Source: Strix aluco (Eukaryota; Chordata; Aves; Strigiformes; Strigidae). Taken from it: a stretch of 64,000 nucleotides of DNA. A model generated the notes under the pieces. The model was not told where the DNA came from and made no database searches. It worked only from the letters and a program-made list of their open reading frames with translations. Location of the stretch: contig NC_133931.1 of assembly GCF_031877795.1 (NCBI RefSeq), forward strand, positions 74,933,429 to 74,997,428. Reading direction: 5' to 3'. Both the position numbers and the translations under genes were made by a program. Below, piece after piece: positions 10,901 through 25,900 of this stretch. Every line of letters begins with the position of its first letter. The stretch's first letter is position 1.

Positions 10901-13900
10901 TTTAGTTTCACTGTTTTTAGACAGAAGTCAGAGGCAAAACACAAATCAGAATCCAAATCCAAATGTATCCAAATTCAGAATTTTCATGCAGATGTGGTTT
11001 TGGTACACAGTTCTGTCCAGGACTTAAATAGTATCACTGGAACTGCAAGCATGGTAATATAAGTAAAAATGTTGATCTGTCTGTGGACATGCTAAATCGA
11101 TTACTCATTTCCCCACCATTTCTAACATCATTTTCTAATTGGCATAATGAGAACTAAGAGAAATTTCATTGCAGGTCAAGAACACTGGGCAAAGCTGGAC
11201 TACAGTTATGTTAGCCTCAAAGACAGTAACTTGGAAGAACAGTAGTTTGTACGCATATATTTTTTCTATATTATTAGTTAAACTCTACTTGATGTGTGGG
11301 TCAGGGATTCTCACATTTTGACCTATCAGCCACTGGGATCCAGTTAAATTCTTCCTGTGAGATGCAAATGCCCATGTGTTGTCTTTGTTTCCTGTCACTG
11401 ACATACATCCAAAGGGCAACTGTCCACGAAATACTTAGCCTTCTCCTGTAAACAAATGATGTATTGTCAAAGGCATGTGATCATGAGATAAGTTTCAACA
11501 GCATGAGAGAGTAGTCCATGCCATTAAACTCTTTGAAACTGTGATTTATTTGAATATGTGGTTTCCTCAAATGCTAGGAAACAGAGAGAAAAGATAAATA
11601 ATTCTGAAATTAGCAATTAAAATAATAATCTCTGTCACAAATGCTGAACCATATTTCATGTCTCATAGTGTACGGACCAAATAGCTAACCATCAATTCTG
11701 TTCTGTTAATGAGATTAATTTAAGAGCATCTAAGTATAAAACAAACCCAGCAGAAGTTATAAATTCTTAGTATACCCTAACTGATCAAAAAACTAGTTAC
11801 TCATGCCTGAATGACTATAATCCCTTGCTTTCACTAAGATATTGATCAGAAAAGATGTCTGTAAAACTACATGGGATTTTGGGGTGCAAGCAGAGAAAAG
11901 CAAATGCTGGTTTCATAATTTTGCCCATTTATTTTTCACAACTGGACAAAACACCTATTTGTAAACTAAGCAGCTGCCTCAGGCCCTACACTTTTAGCAG
12001 ACCCTATTTGTAAGAGTACCTTACATGGCTAACCACCTTGGGTCTCAAGTAGTTTGCATCTGAAAAAGTTGAAGTTTAGCAAGTTTGGCATTCCTTGTGC
12101 TTACTAAGGTTTGGGAGGTCTCTGGGATGTAATAGCCTCCTGCTCTCTGAGCCTCAATACCTGTCAGAGACTCTGAAAACTGGATTCTTACAGTTATGAT
12201 TACGAGTAGTTTATCACCATAAACTGTGAATTCAACAGCACTGCTTTAATATTTTACTAAACATATAAGTTTAGTGAGGGTATCCTTGAGTTTCCTTTAA
12301 TTAGTAAGCCACTGATCACACAGGAGGACTAACGCCTGAATAGAGTCTTGGTTTTGTGCTGACCAGTACAAGAGAAATACAGTCAGTCACACAAAAGTCC
12401 ATCCTCCTTCTCTGTATGTATTACATGCTGCCAAAATATTCCTGCATATATATGGGGATATATAATCATCTTGTGCCCAATATGAGTTAATTTTGTTGTA
12501 TTACTGGTTTCTGAAATCACAGAGGTGTTGAAACCTTTGAAGTTTTATTTGAATATGTTAAATACGAATATGTTTCAAATAAACAGATTCTTCCTCTCTG
12601 GCCTACCAATTGCTATCATTTTTACGCCACTTAACTGCAGAAATCACATTTACCTATAGCTCTCCTATACTGCTGGAATATATACCCACACTCAGGAAGA
12701 AAATTTCCGTACCACAAATGTCAGGTCCCCTTTTCCCTCCTTAAGGGAATTACTTCTCATGTGTGTTTTAAGGTTCAATCACCTGTGTTCAATTTTGGGG
12801 AACTGAATGACAAAAGACAAGCAGTAAGTATCATATTCAAGGCTCCTAATGTAGACACTTTTGCTTAGGCTTCAAGTCCATCTTTCTCCATTGGCTGTAC
12901 AGTAGTGAACCTAAAATATTGTGAATTGCTCATCACTGTCTGGGGCAGTCATACCGCACAGGGCAAAAGAATTCATCTTACACACCAGGAGAAAAGTTCT
13001 GAATTTCTGATTTTTTTTACGTTTTGGAAGAAAACTACTGCTTCCAAACTGGTGGAAATTTAGAGTATGCTATGTATTGAATTTCCCTGAAGTTTGCTTA
13101 GACTTTGCGTCCAACATGTAGCTCTGTTCATCTGCTGTGTGTTCTTCTTCTGCCAGTGATGCCCAGAAGATTAGGTGAGGAAGAGGGATGGGATCCTGGA
13201 TGGATGGTTATTCCTAGCTTTCACTAGGTAAGGCACGCAGGTGAACAGTGGTCTTCAGTCCTGTCCTGGGGCAAAAAAAGCGACAACTTGCCAACCCTGA
13301 GTAGCGGAGAGAGTTCTGCCAGGGATTTGAGCCACAATAACTCCTGGAGTTCTTTCTGGGCTAAGGCAGGTCACAGCCTTTAATTTGCTACCAGCTACAC
13401 CTAAAGCCATGTTCTAATGCAAACTTGAGATGGAAATACTTGGGAGAGGAAAAACCTGAGGAGATTTCAAATATGTATCAGCATGTAGTAAAATGATACT
13501 TAGCTTCAGGCAGTGGTCCAGAACAAGCCATAGTAAATCTATAAAAGGAAAATAGCTAGCAGAATGGAGAAAGAAAGCAGGGTGGGACTTTGAATGACTT
13601 CTGCAATTCCACAATGCCAAGATGGACGGAAGTAGAATTACGGGTACACTGGTGTGAAAAAACATGGGATTTTTAGATTCAGGCCACTTTCTACATCATC
13701 CCTTACATCAATCCATACCTAGGGAAACATTTAAATTTTCACTTTCTCTGTAACATATTTGAGAGTCATGATTTTCTTTTTAATTCTTCAAACAGTGCCT
13801 TTGCTCATATCTCATTCTTGAATCCCTTGACTGGAACCAGGCTTCCTAATTGGGCCATCAGGCACTATGAAGAAGCTAAAATGATCTCTTATGTCATTCT

Positions 13901-16900
13901 CAAAGATGAAAATGAGATCATCAAAATTATCTGACCCTGTCATCCTTTTACCTTGAACAGGCAGGAGGGAGGGGTGAGATACCTAAACATATAACTGAAA
14001 GGGGAAGTGCATCAACATTTATAGATTTTCATCCTGTTCCGATGAAAATAGCCAAAAATCACTGTTGAGTTAAAACAGTTTTTCAGGAAGATGAACTGGA
14101 TACTGTAGTTAGTCCACCTCTAGTATAATTTTTGCTCTCTCCTATGTCCTTTATCCTGTAATTCATAACTTCCACTCTCATCAGTGCTTTTCCTTCTGTT
14201 TTCATATGTAGCTTTGTTTAAATTGTGTCAATAAGTAGTTCAGGACTAAATAATGTTTTACATACTAGCATGATTAGGAAATCCTGATAGTTTTACATTG
14301 GCTTCATTCATTTCTGTAGCAGTGATCTTAAGTTTTGTTTAAATGCTTATGCTTCTTGAACACTTATTTAGGCTGTTTTGGTCTGAAAGTGAGTCTAGCT
14401 ATCTGGACAGACTATCCCATCAAGAATTCAGCTTCTGACATTTTAATTTCCCTAGCATTTTCATATGATATTCTCATAAACAAGCTTAGAGTAGTAAAGT
14501 AGCATTAAGTTAGATTCCCATTTGGTGAAATGAAGTGTAGATGAATTGTCTCTGCAGATGATATGTGGGGTAGACCATATCAGAGTCAAAATGATTTTTG
14601 AACCTAAGACACACAGCTTTCAGCTTTAGATATACCGAGAAACATATTCCTCTTCTAGCAGCTTAAAACTTTTTTTTTGTGCTCAGGTACCTCAAATTTC
14701 TTGTGTTCAGCCAAGGATATAGTGTGTTCTCGATAGCTCTGAATTGTTTAGTGGCTCTACAACTATGACTACTTCCATCACTATATATTTATTATATTGT
14801 GGAAGCTTTTTTGTCTTGATACTCAAACTCCCCTGGCTGACTTTCTTTTCTTAGGAGAATGACATTTTGCCTACCTGGGGCTCTCAGTCACTAATGTCCA
14901 GGCATCAGCCATTTGTAGCAGATAGCCTAATTCTCTTCCTCCCTTTGGTTGGCACTTGAGCCTGCAAAGTTTTAAAGTTTTTTTGTTTGTGGGTTTCTTT
15001 TTTTTATTTCTTCACATAGAGCATCTCTTCACATGTATAAGTAATGCATTGACTTCAGCTGTTTCTATGTCAGTGAGAGAGTACTTTTTGGAGAAAGGGT
15101 TGCTAAGAGAGGTGCTTGCAAATAGTCTGTGAAACACCAGTATTAGCTATTTAAATAAAACTAGTGAGAGAAGCAGTCCAATACCCAGTGCTCACTGCAA
15201 CAGTTAAAAGCTGAGGGAAGAGGGAAAGCTCAAGCAAATGCAGGCCCTAAATTGGTTAATTAGTATTGTTTGAAAACCTGGCAGCATGTTTTATGACTGC
15301 TCTTATCAGCACTGGGCACCTTTGTCTCTCCTCCTGTCCATGAAATCCATGGATATAAAATGTCTTAGACTTTTTCTAATGTGTGACAGAAAAATATATA
15401 AACCGGTGCATTTCTGTTTATCTGTGTGAAATGTCTGATTCCAAAGCAAATGCATATTTTGTGACTGTCCTGTGGTAACCCATCCTCATCCATTTACATG
15501 CACACAGTTATGGCCCATCCTGAATCAAACCAGGAACTTAGGCTGTTAACAAAAATTCTTCTTGAATTGACTCTTTTCTTAGTAACCAGTTTCTGATGTT
15601 GTAACTAAACATGGCTCCAGCACAAATTGTTCAGCATTTTTGTAGTATGTATAAATGTGTGTATATTTGATATATGCCACATTCTAGTTAAACTAACAGA
15701 GCCATTTCAGAAAGATACCATAAAGTTGCAACAAGAGTTTTATTTGAAGAAAAATAGAATTGAACTCATCTTTTTCCTCCTGTGCTTTTTGCTTCCTGCT
15801 CATCCTTTCATCTATCAGAAAAAAATCTTAAGTGGGATGATACTTAATATTTCTCCATCATCTTCAACAGCACTGTCATACCAAGAAAAACATATACCAA
15901 GAGGGTTATTATAACATAGATAGAAGGAAAATTATTCTTTGTAAATATTTCAGCATGAGATATTCAATCCCTTTTCTTGCTTTTCACACCTGACACTGCT
16001 TAGGCTTATGTTTGACATAGAGTCAACCTGATCTCCTTCTATTTATATCATTTATATAAGAGCTATTTTCATGGAAATCAGCTAAGGTCCCATTTATCTG
16101 TACCCATCCAACTGGATGAGACTGTTTTCTTCAGTCTGATTCCTAGATGGTAAGTGTTTTGAGGCAGGGACCATTCTTCTGATACTTTGTTTGCCTGGTG
16201 GATAATGCAGTTGTTATAGAGATTAGAACAATACCTCTGACTAACAGAACATAACTCTGTCTAAGGGCTATGACTCATAAGCTCTTAACGGTTTTAGCTG
16301 GAGCAGTTTAAGATTATAGTGCCTCCATCTCTCTACCTCCCCCTTTTACGGAAATTAAACTCCCAATAGTAGGAGTGATACAAGCAAACCCCATGCCATC
16401 TCTTCATCTGTCTCAATGTAACAACCCAATGTTTTAGTTTATCAGCTGTCACAGAGGCTTAATAAAATGCTCAACACTGAGAACTGGGAGAGCTAAGGAG
16501 CAGGCACCTATTTCCTTCTGCCATCTAAGTTTGGGGCAATAACTTCTGATTGCGGCAAGACAGAGACATGGGGTGGCAACATTTTAAACTGTAAGAGCTA
16601 AATCAGAGTTGACAAGTCAAAGCCTTCACCCTTGCTAATACTGTCATACAAATAAAAAAATACAATGTTATCGCCCCTACAACCACAGTGTACTAATTTG
16701 AAAATGGTGGACTGTGAGAATGAAGCATTAAATAAATATTTGTGCCAAATCCTGTATTAATTCTCTCTACTTCACATTCCATATTGTTGAATTTTTCTAC
16801 TTTTATTTCAGATTGTTTTACCTTTCTCATTACAGTTCTGAAACGTGAGATCAATCATAATGATGACATGTCATTCGCTGTTATTCAAAGACTCTTCAGT

Positions 16901-19900
16901 ATAAGATAGTCACTGATCAGTACATATTGTATGCATGTGAATAATTCATCAGAGTAGAACATAGGTAATTGATGTGTTGTTTTGGCAGACTTTCAGACAG
17001 GCACAATGCTATGTAGCCATACTCTCAAACAGTGTTCTATTAAAGGGCTTTGCACCACCTGAAAGTCTAGCTCTCTGTGAGACCTACTGTTAGTTCTTGG
17101 CTTCACAATTGATTTATTATTGCTTCTCGACAAAACATGCTGCCCTTTTTACTCATTTTTTACTCATTTTTAGGTTGCACGGAATGAAGTGGAGATGGAT
17201 ACACCATGTTCTGTAGTCCTGTAGAATTCACTTTTATAGTCATTATAGCCCTATGGCTGTGATTTGGTCGCCAAAAGCCTCAGTCAGCATCACAGGCAAC
17301 AACAGCAGCTGAGGGAATAACAGCAGTAGAAATAGGACTGGCAGTTGAAGTAGCATCCAGATTTGCTATCTCTATTTTTGTTGCTGTTAATGAACACAAA
17401 GATCGTATGTATGAAGCACTGGGAATGCTGGCTGTGGCAGTTAACTTTCAAATTTTTATTCTTCTCAGCACATGAGGTAGCTTTGTTCCAAGACAGTAGC
17501 ATTTATCAGTAGGTGGGGGAACAATCTTCAGTGAGGTGGATCAGACTGTAATACCTACGCTTAGACAGGATAGCAAGTTGCACTGCCAAAAAGCATGACG
17601 GCAACTTCCTTACAATAAGGTAAAATGAAGGGTTTGGGGCAGAGCCTCCTCTTCACAAGGCCAAGGGAAAGATCATCAGCCACTCTTCAAATGACACTTG
17701 GCTTTGTCATCAGCAAAGCAGGGTTAATTGATTATTACTGTAGCTGTGAAGAAGGTTATGTGTTTGGAATATCTTTGAAGCTATTGTAAATGAATGACGT
17801 TCTTTTGGCTTCAGCAAAGTTGTATCCATTCCAACCAGCAGATAATTCTACCCATTCTTTTTAATTTTAAGTAATGCAAAGGATTTTCATAATGAAATAG
17901 GGCACCACAGGCGGGAAACTTCCTGCTTCTTATCTGAAACAAGTGAAAATGTCCTCTGCTTTGGTCTATATGTGCCAAGTAAAAAATGGGTTGTTTTCTG
18001 AAGCAAGAAAATCCCATCAGTTATTTCAAGAGCAGGCTCTGTCACATATGCTGCAATCTCTGATGACCTAGTGCAAGCGGCCTCATTGTGTGACAATGAA
18101 AAGCAATTTGAGTGAGCTGACAAACAACTCATAAACAACTTTCTTTTTTTCCCGCTGTTTTTCTTTTCTTATTTTCTTTTCTTCTCTTTCTTTATAAACT
18201 ATGTGTTTCATCTGCAATCTTTCCAGTGGTTAATTAACAAAGAAAGTTATACCAGGCATGTAGAACAGAATGACTGTGATTCTGCTACTCAGGGACTGCC
18301 TGAGGGGTCCCCTATCAGATCCTTATATATCAGTTTTGTTCTAAAGGTGAGGTGAGTCTGAAAGATTCATTTTTAAATAGCTAAAAGAAAGCAGGAGATG
18401 TAATTAAGTGCATACATAGCAATGGCAGATGGACAGCAAAATATACTGGCAAGGTTACTAAAAGAATAGGAATGATCTCAGTATACATACATATAGATAT
18501 AAACAATGTAGATGGAGAAAGAGCAAAATGAGTTTTGTAAACTTTGTGTATTTAGTCCCTGCTATGTCTGTCCTTGTTGTTTCTGAATTGGCTTCATAGG
18601 GGGCAAATACACAGTGCAGCATCCAAAGACAGTTTTACATGTTTTCATGCATATAACCTGTACGGTATATGAAAAAGCAACTGCTCAAGAGTAGTCCAGG
18701 TTGTGTTTGAAAAATAAAAATGGAAATCTGCCATGGAGTCCCCTTTCCTGTAGTAGGCTGTTTCTAATCTGCCATTACCTGCTTTCTCAAATTCCCTCTT
18801 ACCCCTGCTCGTCATTAGCTAAGGTTATTTAACATTTCCTTCCAAACACCATCACTTTTACAGGAATATGAGTTCCAGTGGACATATCATATGTTTAAGG
18901 ATAGAATCCATGATTATCTCAACAAATCTGAAAAGACTATGATCTTCTTTTATGATTCAGTATTAGTGCTTAACCATGGACACAACTAAGGATGAAGATA
19001 ATATCTCATTTAGGAGAGGACATGTTTAAAATTAAGCACACAAAGTACTCAGTCTGGCATGGACATGTGGGATTGAACAACTGTTAAAACTTGTAGAGCA
19101 ACAAAAATTAACACATATTAGTTGGTGAGTGTTTTCTCTTCTTAGTTCCTGAACCTGTGTTTCTGTAAGAGGAATAGAAAGGTGACAGTGGTGTAGGGTC
19201 AGTGATTGGCAATGGCAGTGAGGGATGGTTACAAAATATAGATACCATTTTGCTTGTGACAGGAGTTAAAACTGCATATCCACTGGCAACCATTTGTTTA
19301 TTACTGGGTGCAGTTAGACTAAGCACTAGGAACAGGAGTTTGGTTCTATCTATCAGTAAGTATGCACATATAAGAAATTAAGATGTGGGTTCTTTGAAAG
19401 AAACACAAGGCAGTAGTGAGTTCATTCTTCACTGGAAATCTTGGTCTAAAAAAAAAGGGGTTAGCTGCTGTTAAGACTTTGCTTTGTCAGTGAAGTTATT
19501 TGGAGCAGATTAGAACTTCACAGAAGATGCTTACAGTTTCAAGGTCAAGAACTAACTGGCTAATAGGACTACATCAATTAACACGATTAGAATTTATTCT
19601 ATTATTTCAGAGAAGTTAAAGTGGAGTGGCTTCATTTCAGGAAGAGAGAACCAAAATGGAAGTTTCAAGTAAATACAGAGATTGTAGAGTATACAGGTGT
19701 AAAATGGGATAGTCCTTGCATCATCTTTTTGCAAGAATTTTTCTGCGAACGGCTGAATAAGGTTCAGAACAAGAAGAACAAAACTCTCATTTAGCTTTTG
19801 CTTTAATGTAGTCCTAAAGAAACAGAGACTTGACTTTTTGCTGTGCAACAGTCACAGTAATGGTTGGTGCCTTCTTATGGGTACTCGCAGTTTATAAAAC

Positions 19901-22900
19901 AGCATCTGCAAAAGATGTTCTCTTAGTGAAGAAAGCAGTAATGTTGGGTGTCGCCTTGGTGGAGGCTAGAGCAGACTTTTTGTCAAGAGGAGATGTAACA
20001 CAAAAGAAAAAACCCAAACACACAGAGAAGTTGGTTTATATCCGAGAAGATTCCAAAATGGACAAAAATATTGTGCTTACAATAGGTTGATATTAAAAGA
20101 TTCCTGGATTCTGTAGATAAAAATGGAGGCTGGAAGGAATATCATCAATTTATCAGTATCAACAGATTGAAGAAATATGTTTTCATCCTCTTCTTTTGCA
20201 TTCACTCCTAATAATCATCTTCTCAGTGTGATTTATGATGCCAAGGATCCTGGTTGTTCTGTCTTAGGTAAGGACCACCTTCTTCTTTGTGCTCCTTTTC
20301 AAGTCACTTGCTGCAGCCATCATCACAGGAACAGTTTCGGTATGTCATCAGGTTAACAGTTGAATTTGTTACTTCATGAACAAACAAAGAAAGTTGCTAG
20401 AAATGTGCAGAGTATTTATGTAAGCAGTCAGAAAATGGACCTAACATCACTTCTTCATTTGTAGCTATTCCCTCTTGAGTTCTCTAAGCCTGATCTTCTT
20501 GAGTCTGAAAAGCAACTAATGGCTTTGAGTGCTTTAAGAGAGCATTGGGAGAACAGGAAGAGTTTGGGGGATACACACATTCTCAGCACATCAAATTCTG
20601 CAGCCCTTTGTGTCGCTATAAATTCTGAGTGACTTGAATGCAGGTAGCAGAGTTTGTCTAGATTTATATCCATGAAACAGTAAGATTTGGTGCAGCCTGC
20701 AGATTATTTTGTTTCCTTTTACCTGAATTCGTTGCAGCTTTTGGATCTCAGTTCATTACATTGCTTAGAGTTACAAGGTTCTGTGATAACTCTGTACGTT
20801 TACCTTTGGACTAAGATATGTTGTTATGAATTATGCAGAAATAAATGTCTGTCACTCCACCTACACAGGACATTTTCTGGATATATGCAGATTAGCCTGT
20901 CAAATTACTTAGATTCCTGTTAAGATGTGATGGTTTACTTCATTGCTGCAGCCAATGAATATGAAATGAAAGGGCCAAGCTGTGTTAGCTTTGACTTTTG
21001 CTTTCCTGACTTTTTTGACTTTAAGGTAGACATTTAGTGCTTCTCAGTATATTATCTGAAGATTGTCTGTGGGAGATGTTCTCTTTAGCTATTCCTTCCT
21101 ATATTGAATCTCCATTATGCTAACAATAACAGATATATTTTTTACACTCACATAGCATTTTCAGAGAAGCACAAAATGCTGAATGGACCTCATATCACTT
21201 TAATTTGTCAGCCCTGGCTATATAGCTCCCTCATAGTTATCAGAGATATTCTTACTTTTGAGTAAAAGGGGAGAATGGCAGAAATATCTGTCCAGTTGGG
21301 AAATACTGATATTTTAAAATTGCAGTGACTGTAAACTGCTTTTCTAGAGCTACCTATTAAATATCTATTGTTAAGAAATAAATTAAATTCTTCAGTGTGC
21401 TTCAGGATTGAAGGAGTTAAGTAGAGTGTTATCTACCTTTCAGAAATAAATTTTGGGGACAAAATAGTCATATACTCAGAGTCAGTCTTTCTTATATTAG
21501 TAGCTGAGTTCTTGAGAAACAGCTGAACAATTTTGCAGTGTCATGTTTCTTTCTGCTGTAAACATATTTCGCAATAAAAAATAAATTAAGAAAAAGTCAT
21601 GTCAGCATGGCAGTAAAATATATTGCTTGCCAATAACTATGCACTGGTTCTCTAATGTTGGAGAATATTTGATACAATTCCCTATGGATAATAGCACTTC
21701 CCTCTTCAAACAGTATTGCTGAAGTCAATGTATTACTCAACATGAACAAACACATCACAAGTCACCCCCTGTGTCTTTCAAATACACACATGTGGTTAAT
21801 AATGATAAATTTGTATTCGACCATGTTTCTGTATTCTAGGTTGGATGGATACATTGCTTACATATAATATAATCACACAGCAGTCTTGTGCATGCATGTA
21901 TAGTTAGCATGATGTTGAAGAAGGGAAAAGTTTCTCATCTGACAGTATAAGGAGATTGTGTTGATCTGATTTCATTAAAAGAAAGACTATTACTGTCTAT
22001 GACACCTCCTTTCTCCTTTTCTGAGGTCTCACAACTGATGTCTCTCCTTCCTCAGCTGCAGTTGCTCCTCAAAGTTACACAGAGATGAAAACCCCCACTG
22101 CCTTGTGCTCACATGGGTATTTCTATTGGTGTAGAGTGAGTATAACATGGAGTGAAAACCCAAATCACACTATAGTGGTAAAATCAGAGCCAGATTTTCT
22201 TAAGCAAAGGAAAGTAAATCTTGGTTCTCAAGAGTTAAACTGATGTTCATCAAAAATATCACCAGTAATTACTGTGTAGCAAGTGACCGTTAAATTGAAA
22301 TTAAGACTAATATGGATTCTTGGTACAGTCGTTGTTTCTTCAGTAAATGAGTTTCACCTCTGATGAATACAGCATTAATCTGTGCTTCATCATAAAACAA
22401 ATGAATTAATAAACTAAATTATATTTTAGACTGTTTAATTTTTAAATTATTTATGATTACAATTGTCTGTACTTGATCTGCAGTAATCTTTGCTCAAGGA
22501 AAAAATTAGAGGTTAAGTTTTTCTATGTTTTTTTTTTTACAGGGACCTTTTAATGTAATAACCTACTAGCTCTCAAATAACAAATATCCAGTAATCAGGC
22601 AAGACTTTGATTGGACTAAAGACATAAACAATATTATAGATTCAATTCTATATCCAAGGTGATTTAGTGGATTAGCTGTTGTGTGCACACTTTGGCCGCA
22701 ATGCAGTGTAGTCTGTAGCTACGTATTTCATAAACTTGTGACTATTTTAATTAATGTCACATAGAAGTGAACAGAAACCAGAGTTTTCCCTTAATGGACA
22801 AGTCTGCTATTTTGAAATGTATGAGTCCAGTGGAAAAGAAGCAATATATATACAACTGTCTGAAAGGAAAGCCATGGCGAAATGATGATTTTAAATCAGT

Positions 22901-25900
22901 TGAAATATTTATTTTCTTCTAATAGCTTAAACATTTTTTGGAAGAGCTAAAAATGAGTGTGACTGCATTTCTGCATTTCAGGAAAAGAGAACTGAATGTA
23001 ACTTCTAAATAATTTTTTAAAAATGTATACAGAGGTAAAATGGTGGTAGTATGTGCATTGTCTTTCCTAATAGCAATAAGAAATGTAATATGAATAATCA
23101 CAATCTGTATTGAAATTTATTTTCCTTATCAAAATGTTTTTCTAATAGTATGCTTGTAAGCTGAAAGTGATCTCACAGTAAGTGTGCTAAGAAATTTGTT
23201 GTATTCCCAGTTTTGGTTTGATGACGCGTCATTTGCTAGCAGAAAAATGATGCATCAGAACAAACTAAATGAGCTTCCATTATATATTTTAAGATAGGTT
23301 GTGATCTCCTGCCTTACACTGGGCCCTCAGTGTAAACACAAGTAACCCAGAAACTCTTAGACTTGCACAGTTTGTTTTCCAGAGGATTTTTGATCATTTA
23401 CATCTCAAATTTTTAACCCTATTGCCATCATAGAGTGGTCAACAGCTGCACCTCCTGTATATTCATGTACCTTTGCATAGCTGTGGATTTTACTCTATCA
23501 ATGTAGAAAATGAAGACTTATATGGCTTATAGGTTATTTACACAGTGCTGTACAAAATCACCCAAACAAAAAGTGTAGTATGTTAATTTCTACATGACAC
23601 ACAATTGAGGCATTGCCATTTTAATGCCTGATTCAAAGACAATGGTCAAGCAGCTGAAGATGGCAAACCCACATTATCTGACAAATCCATGGTCTTTCTA
23701 AAGCCTACACAATGGAGAAACAATCTGGTGTATCTAAGGTCTGCTTAGATTTAGAAGTCAAGTTCCTTATGAAAATACGATTGATACTAAAAGTAGATTA
23801 ATTTCACCAGATGTTAAGAGATATAAAAGTTAGGTGACTCGTGTAAATAAGGAAGAAACACTTCTGGATGTGTGTTTTATTTAATTTATCATGCACAGCC
23901 ATCTTAAAATGAGATGAGTCATTCACTGACATGCCCCTCTCTCCACACACACTACGGGGAAAGCTAAGCTTTGATTAGAGACCTAACCTTAGGTTGATAA
24001 AACCAGTAGAGATAAAATCCATGTATACAAATTTAAGGCTTTTTGCTTCTTCTGCCCATAAATTTATTCTTCAGCTTTTAGGAAGTAAGGAGATAGCAGG
24101 AGGAATAAAGCCAAAAAGAAGGAGGAATAAATGAGCACCACACTGTTGCTAGTCAGAATTCCTGGTTACCTTGTTGAGTTAGCCTCCTTTTACATGCTGG
24201 TAAGCAATCAAATGAAAGCTCAAAATGCTTTACCATACCTGATTGTGGACTTTGTTTGGGGATTTTGGCTGCTGCTTCAGGGCTGGAGGTGGCACGCACA
24301 CGCTGATTGGCAGAGTTATGGATGCTACTTGGAACAGCTGCTGAGATGTTTTTGCGAGGTTTCATGTCTTGCAACCACATTGGAGATGCCTCAAAGGCTT
24401 GCATTCGCCGAGAGTGGCTGTTAGCATTGACTTTGAGAAATGCCTGGGCCTTGTATTCCTGAAGGTCTCCATAGTTGGCATCGGTCACCCTGCACTCATA
24501 CAAGCCTTCATCCTTTTTCCTCACTTTAGAAATCTGCAGCTTGTGGGAGATGTCATTCCCTTGTACTTTTACTGTCTGCAAATTTGCCAGGAAAAAAAAA
24601 CAACAAAACAAACAAACAAACATGTTGTCAGGTATGACTCTTTCTCTGGGAAGACTCTACCGATGTAGAGCCTGCCCAGAGAAGTCAAGTGCCAAATTAA
24701 TCAGCGGTGTGACTGTGCTTACTGCAGGGAAGTTGCATCAAGGATGGGTATGATTATTTGTGTCTATGAGGATGTCTGACATCTTCTTTCCAAAACTGTT
24801 TAGATGGCTTCCTCTGAAATGCTAATTGGACTCAGACAAACAACCCAAACTACCGTGCTCATTCCAATTAATTGCTTAAGATCATGAACATTCTTAATGA
24901 GCTTTCTTACATAAACCTAGTATCTGTGCACTTCATTGGTTAAACATTTCCAGTTTGTTGGCTTTATTGAATAATTCAGTTTTTGAACTAGTGCATTAAC
25001 AATTTTGTTGATATTTGCCAACAGTTAAACTTCCTTAGTAACAATTTGCTAGATTAGCTTGCAGTCTTCACTACATTGAAACTGCATATTTGTCTCTTTC
25101 ATGCGTGTCCGAAACTTTGGTATTTTTTGTTTATTAACCATAACAAGACATCTTGTGTCATGTAGTTCCTTTTGTTTCATTTACACAAGTGTGTGCTTAT
25201 TAGATGTCATATATCATTTCTGCAGCACATATTCAAGTAGCACATATTCAAGATTGTTTTAAAAATTGTCATCTAAAACAAGATTCCTGATTTATTTCTA
25301 ACAGCTTTTAATATCTGAGGGTAACATAACATATTTTTGTCTCACAGAATTAAAACACATGTGACTAAATTATGCATCTGGAAATGTGTGATAGGTATTA
25401 AGATGCATTAAGAGAGGTAAACCAGATTCCTTTCTGTATGTTCATCACTTTAGAGAATTTATATTTAATTAATTGGCTATTACTCTCTATCTGGATTAAT
25501 AGCTGTAGCCCCACAGGAAGCCAGTTAAAAAGGATTCAGTGGGACAGAAAACTTTAGCTTTGAAGAACTCCTGAACCTGGTTTACTTCCACCATTGTATA
25601 AACATGTTACTTTGTGTCATACCAATGACAGGCAATGAGAAAACATCAGGGTGCTGAATATATGGTAGATCACAAAAGCAGAAAACTGCTAGATTGAAGC
25701 TAGGCACGTGCTATTGGTGATTACACAACACCTTGCTTCTGATAGCTTGGCACGCTGCAGTCACCAGTGTTGGCAAAGCACCTATTCTATCTGCTTGATA
25801 AATTGAAGAGCAATACTTGTGAATACATTATTGCTTTAAGGTGTTGGATGGACTTTACAGTCTGTTGTGTTGTATCCAGCTCTGAATTGATACTTGGCAA

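Larger units (their letters stand above)
7938..24238 (-). other. VSTM2A: VSTM2A intron 4 (16.3 kb)
   Basis: An AT-rich phase-1 intron with GTATGG donor and CCGCAG acceptor. It contains the read-through alternative terminus at its start, a pair of bZIP-like palindromes near 23221-23257, a possible ancient LINE tail near 16130-16230, and otherwise unique sequence with short T or A runs. The small open frames in it have no family resemblance I recognise. Confidence 0.75.

Noticed and set aside
24131..24753. Plus-strand open frames of 92-99 codons opposite VSTM2A exon 4
   Set aside because: They are shadows of the real minus-strand exon; the minus-strand frame matches a known protein.
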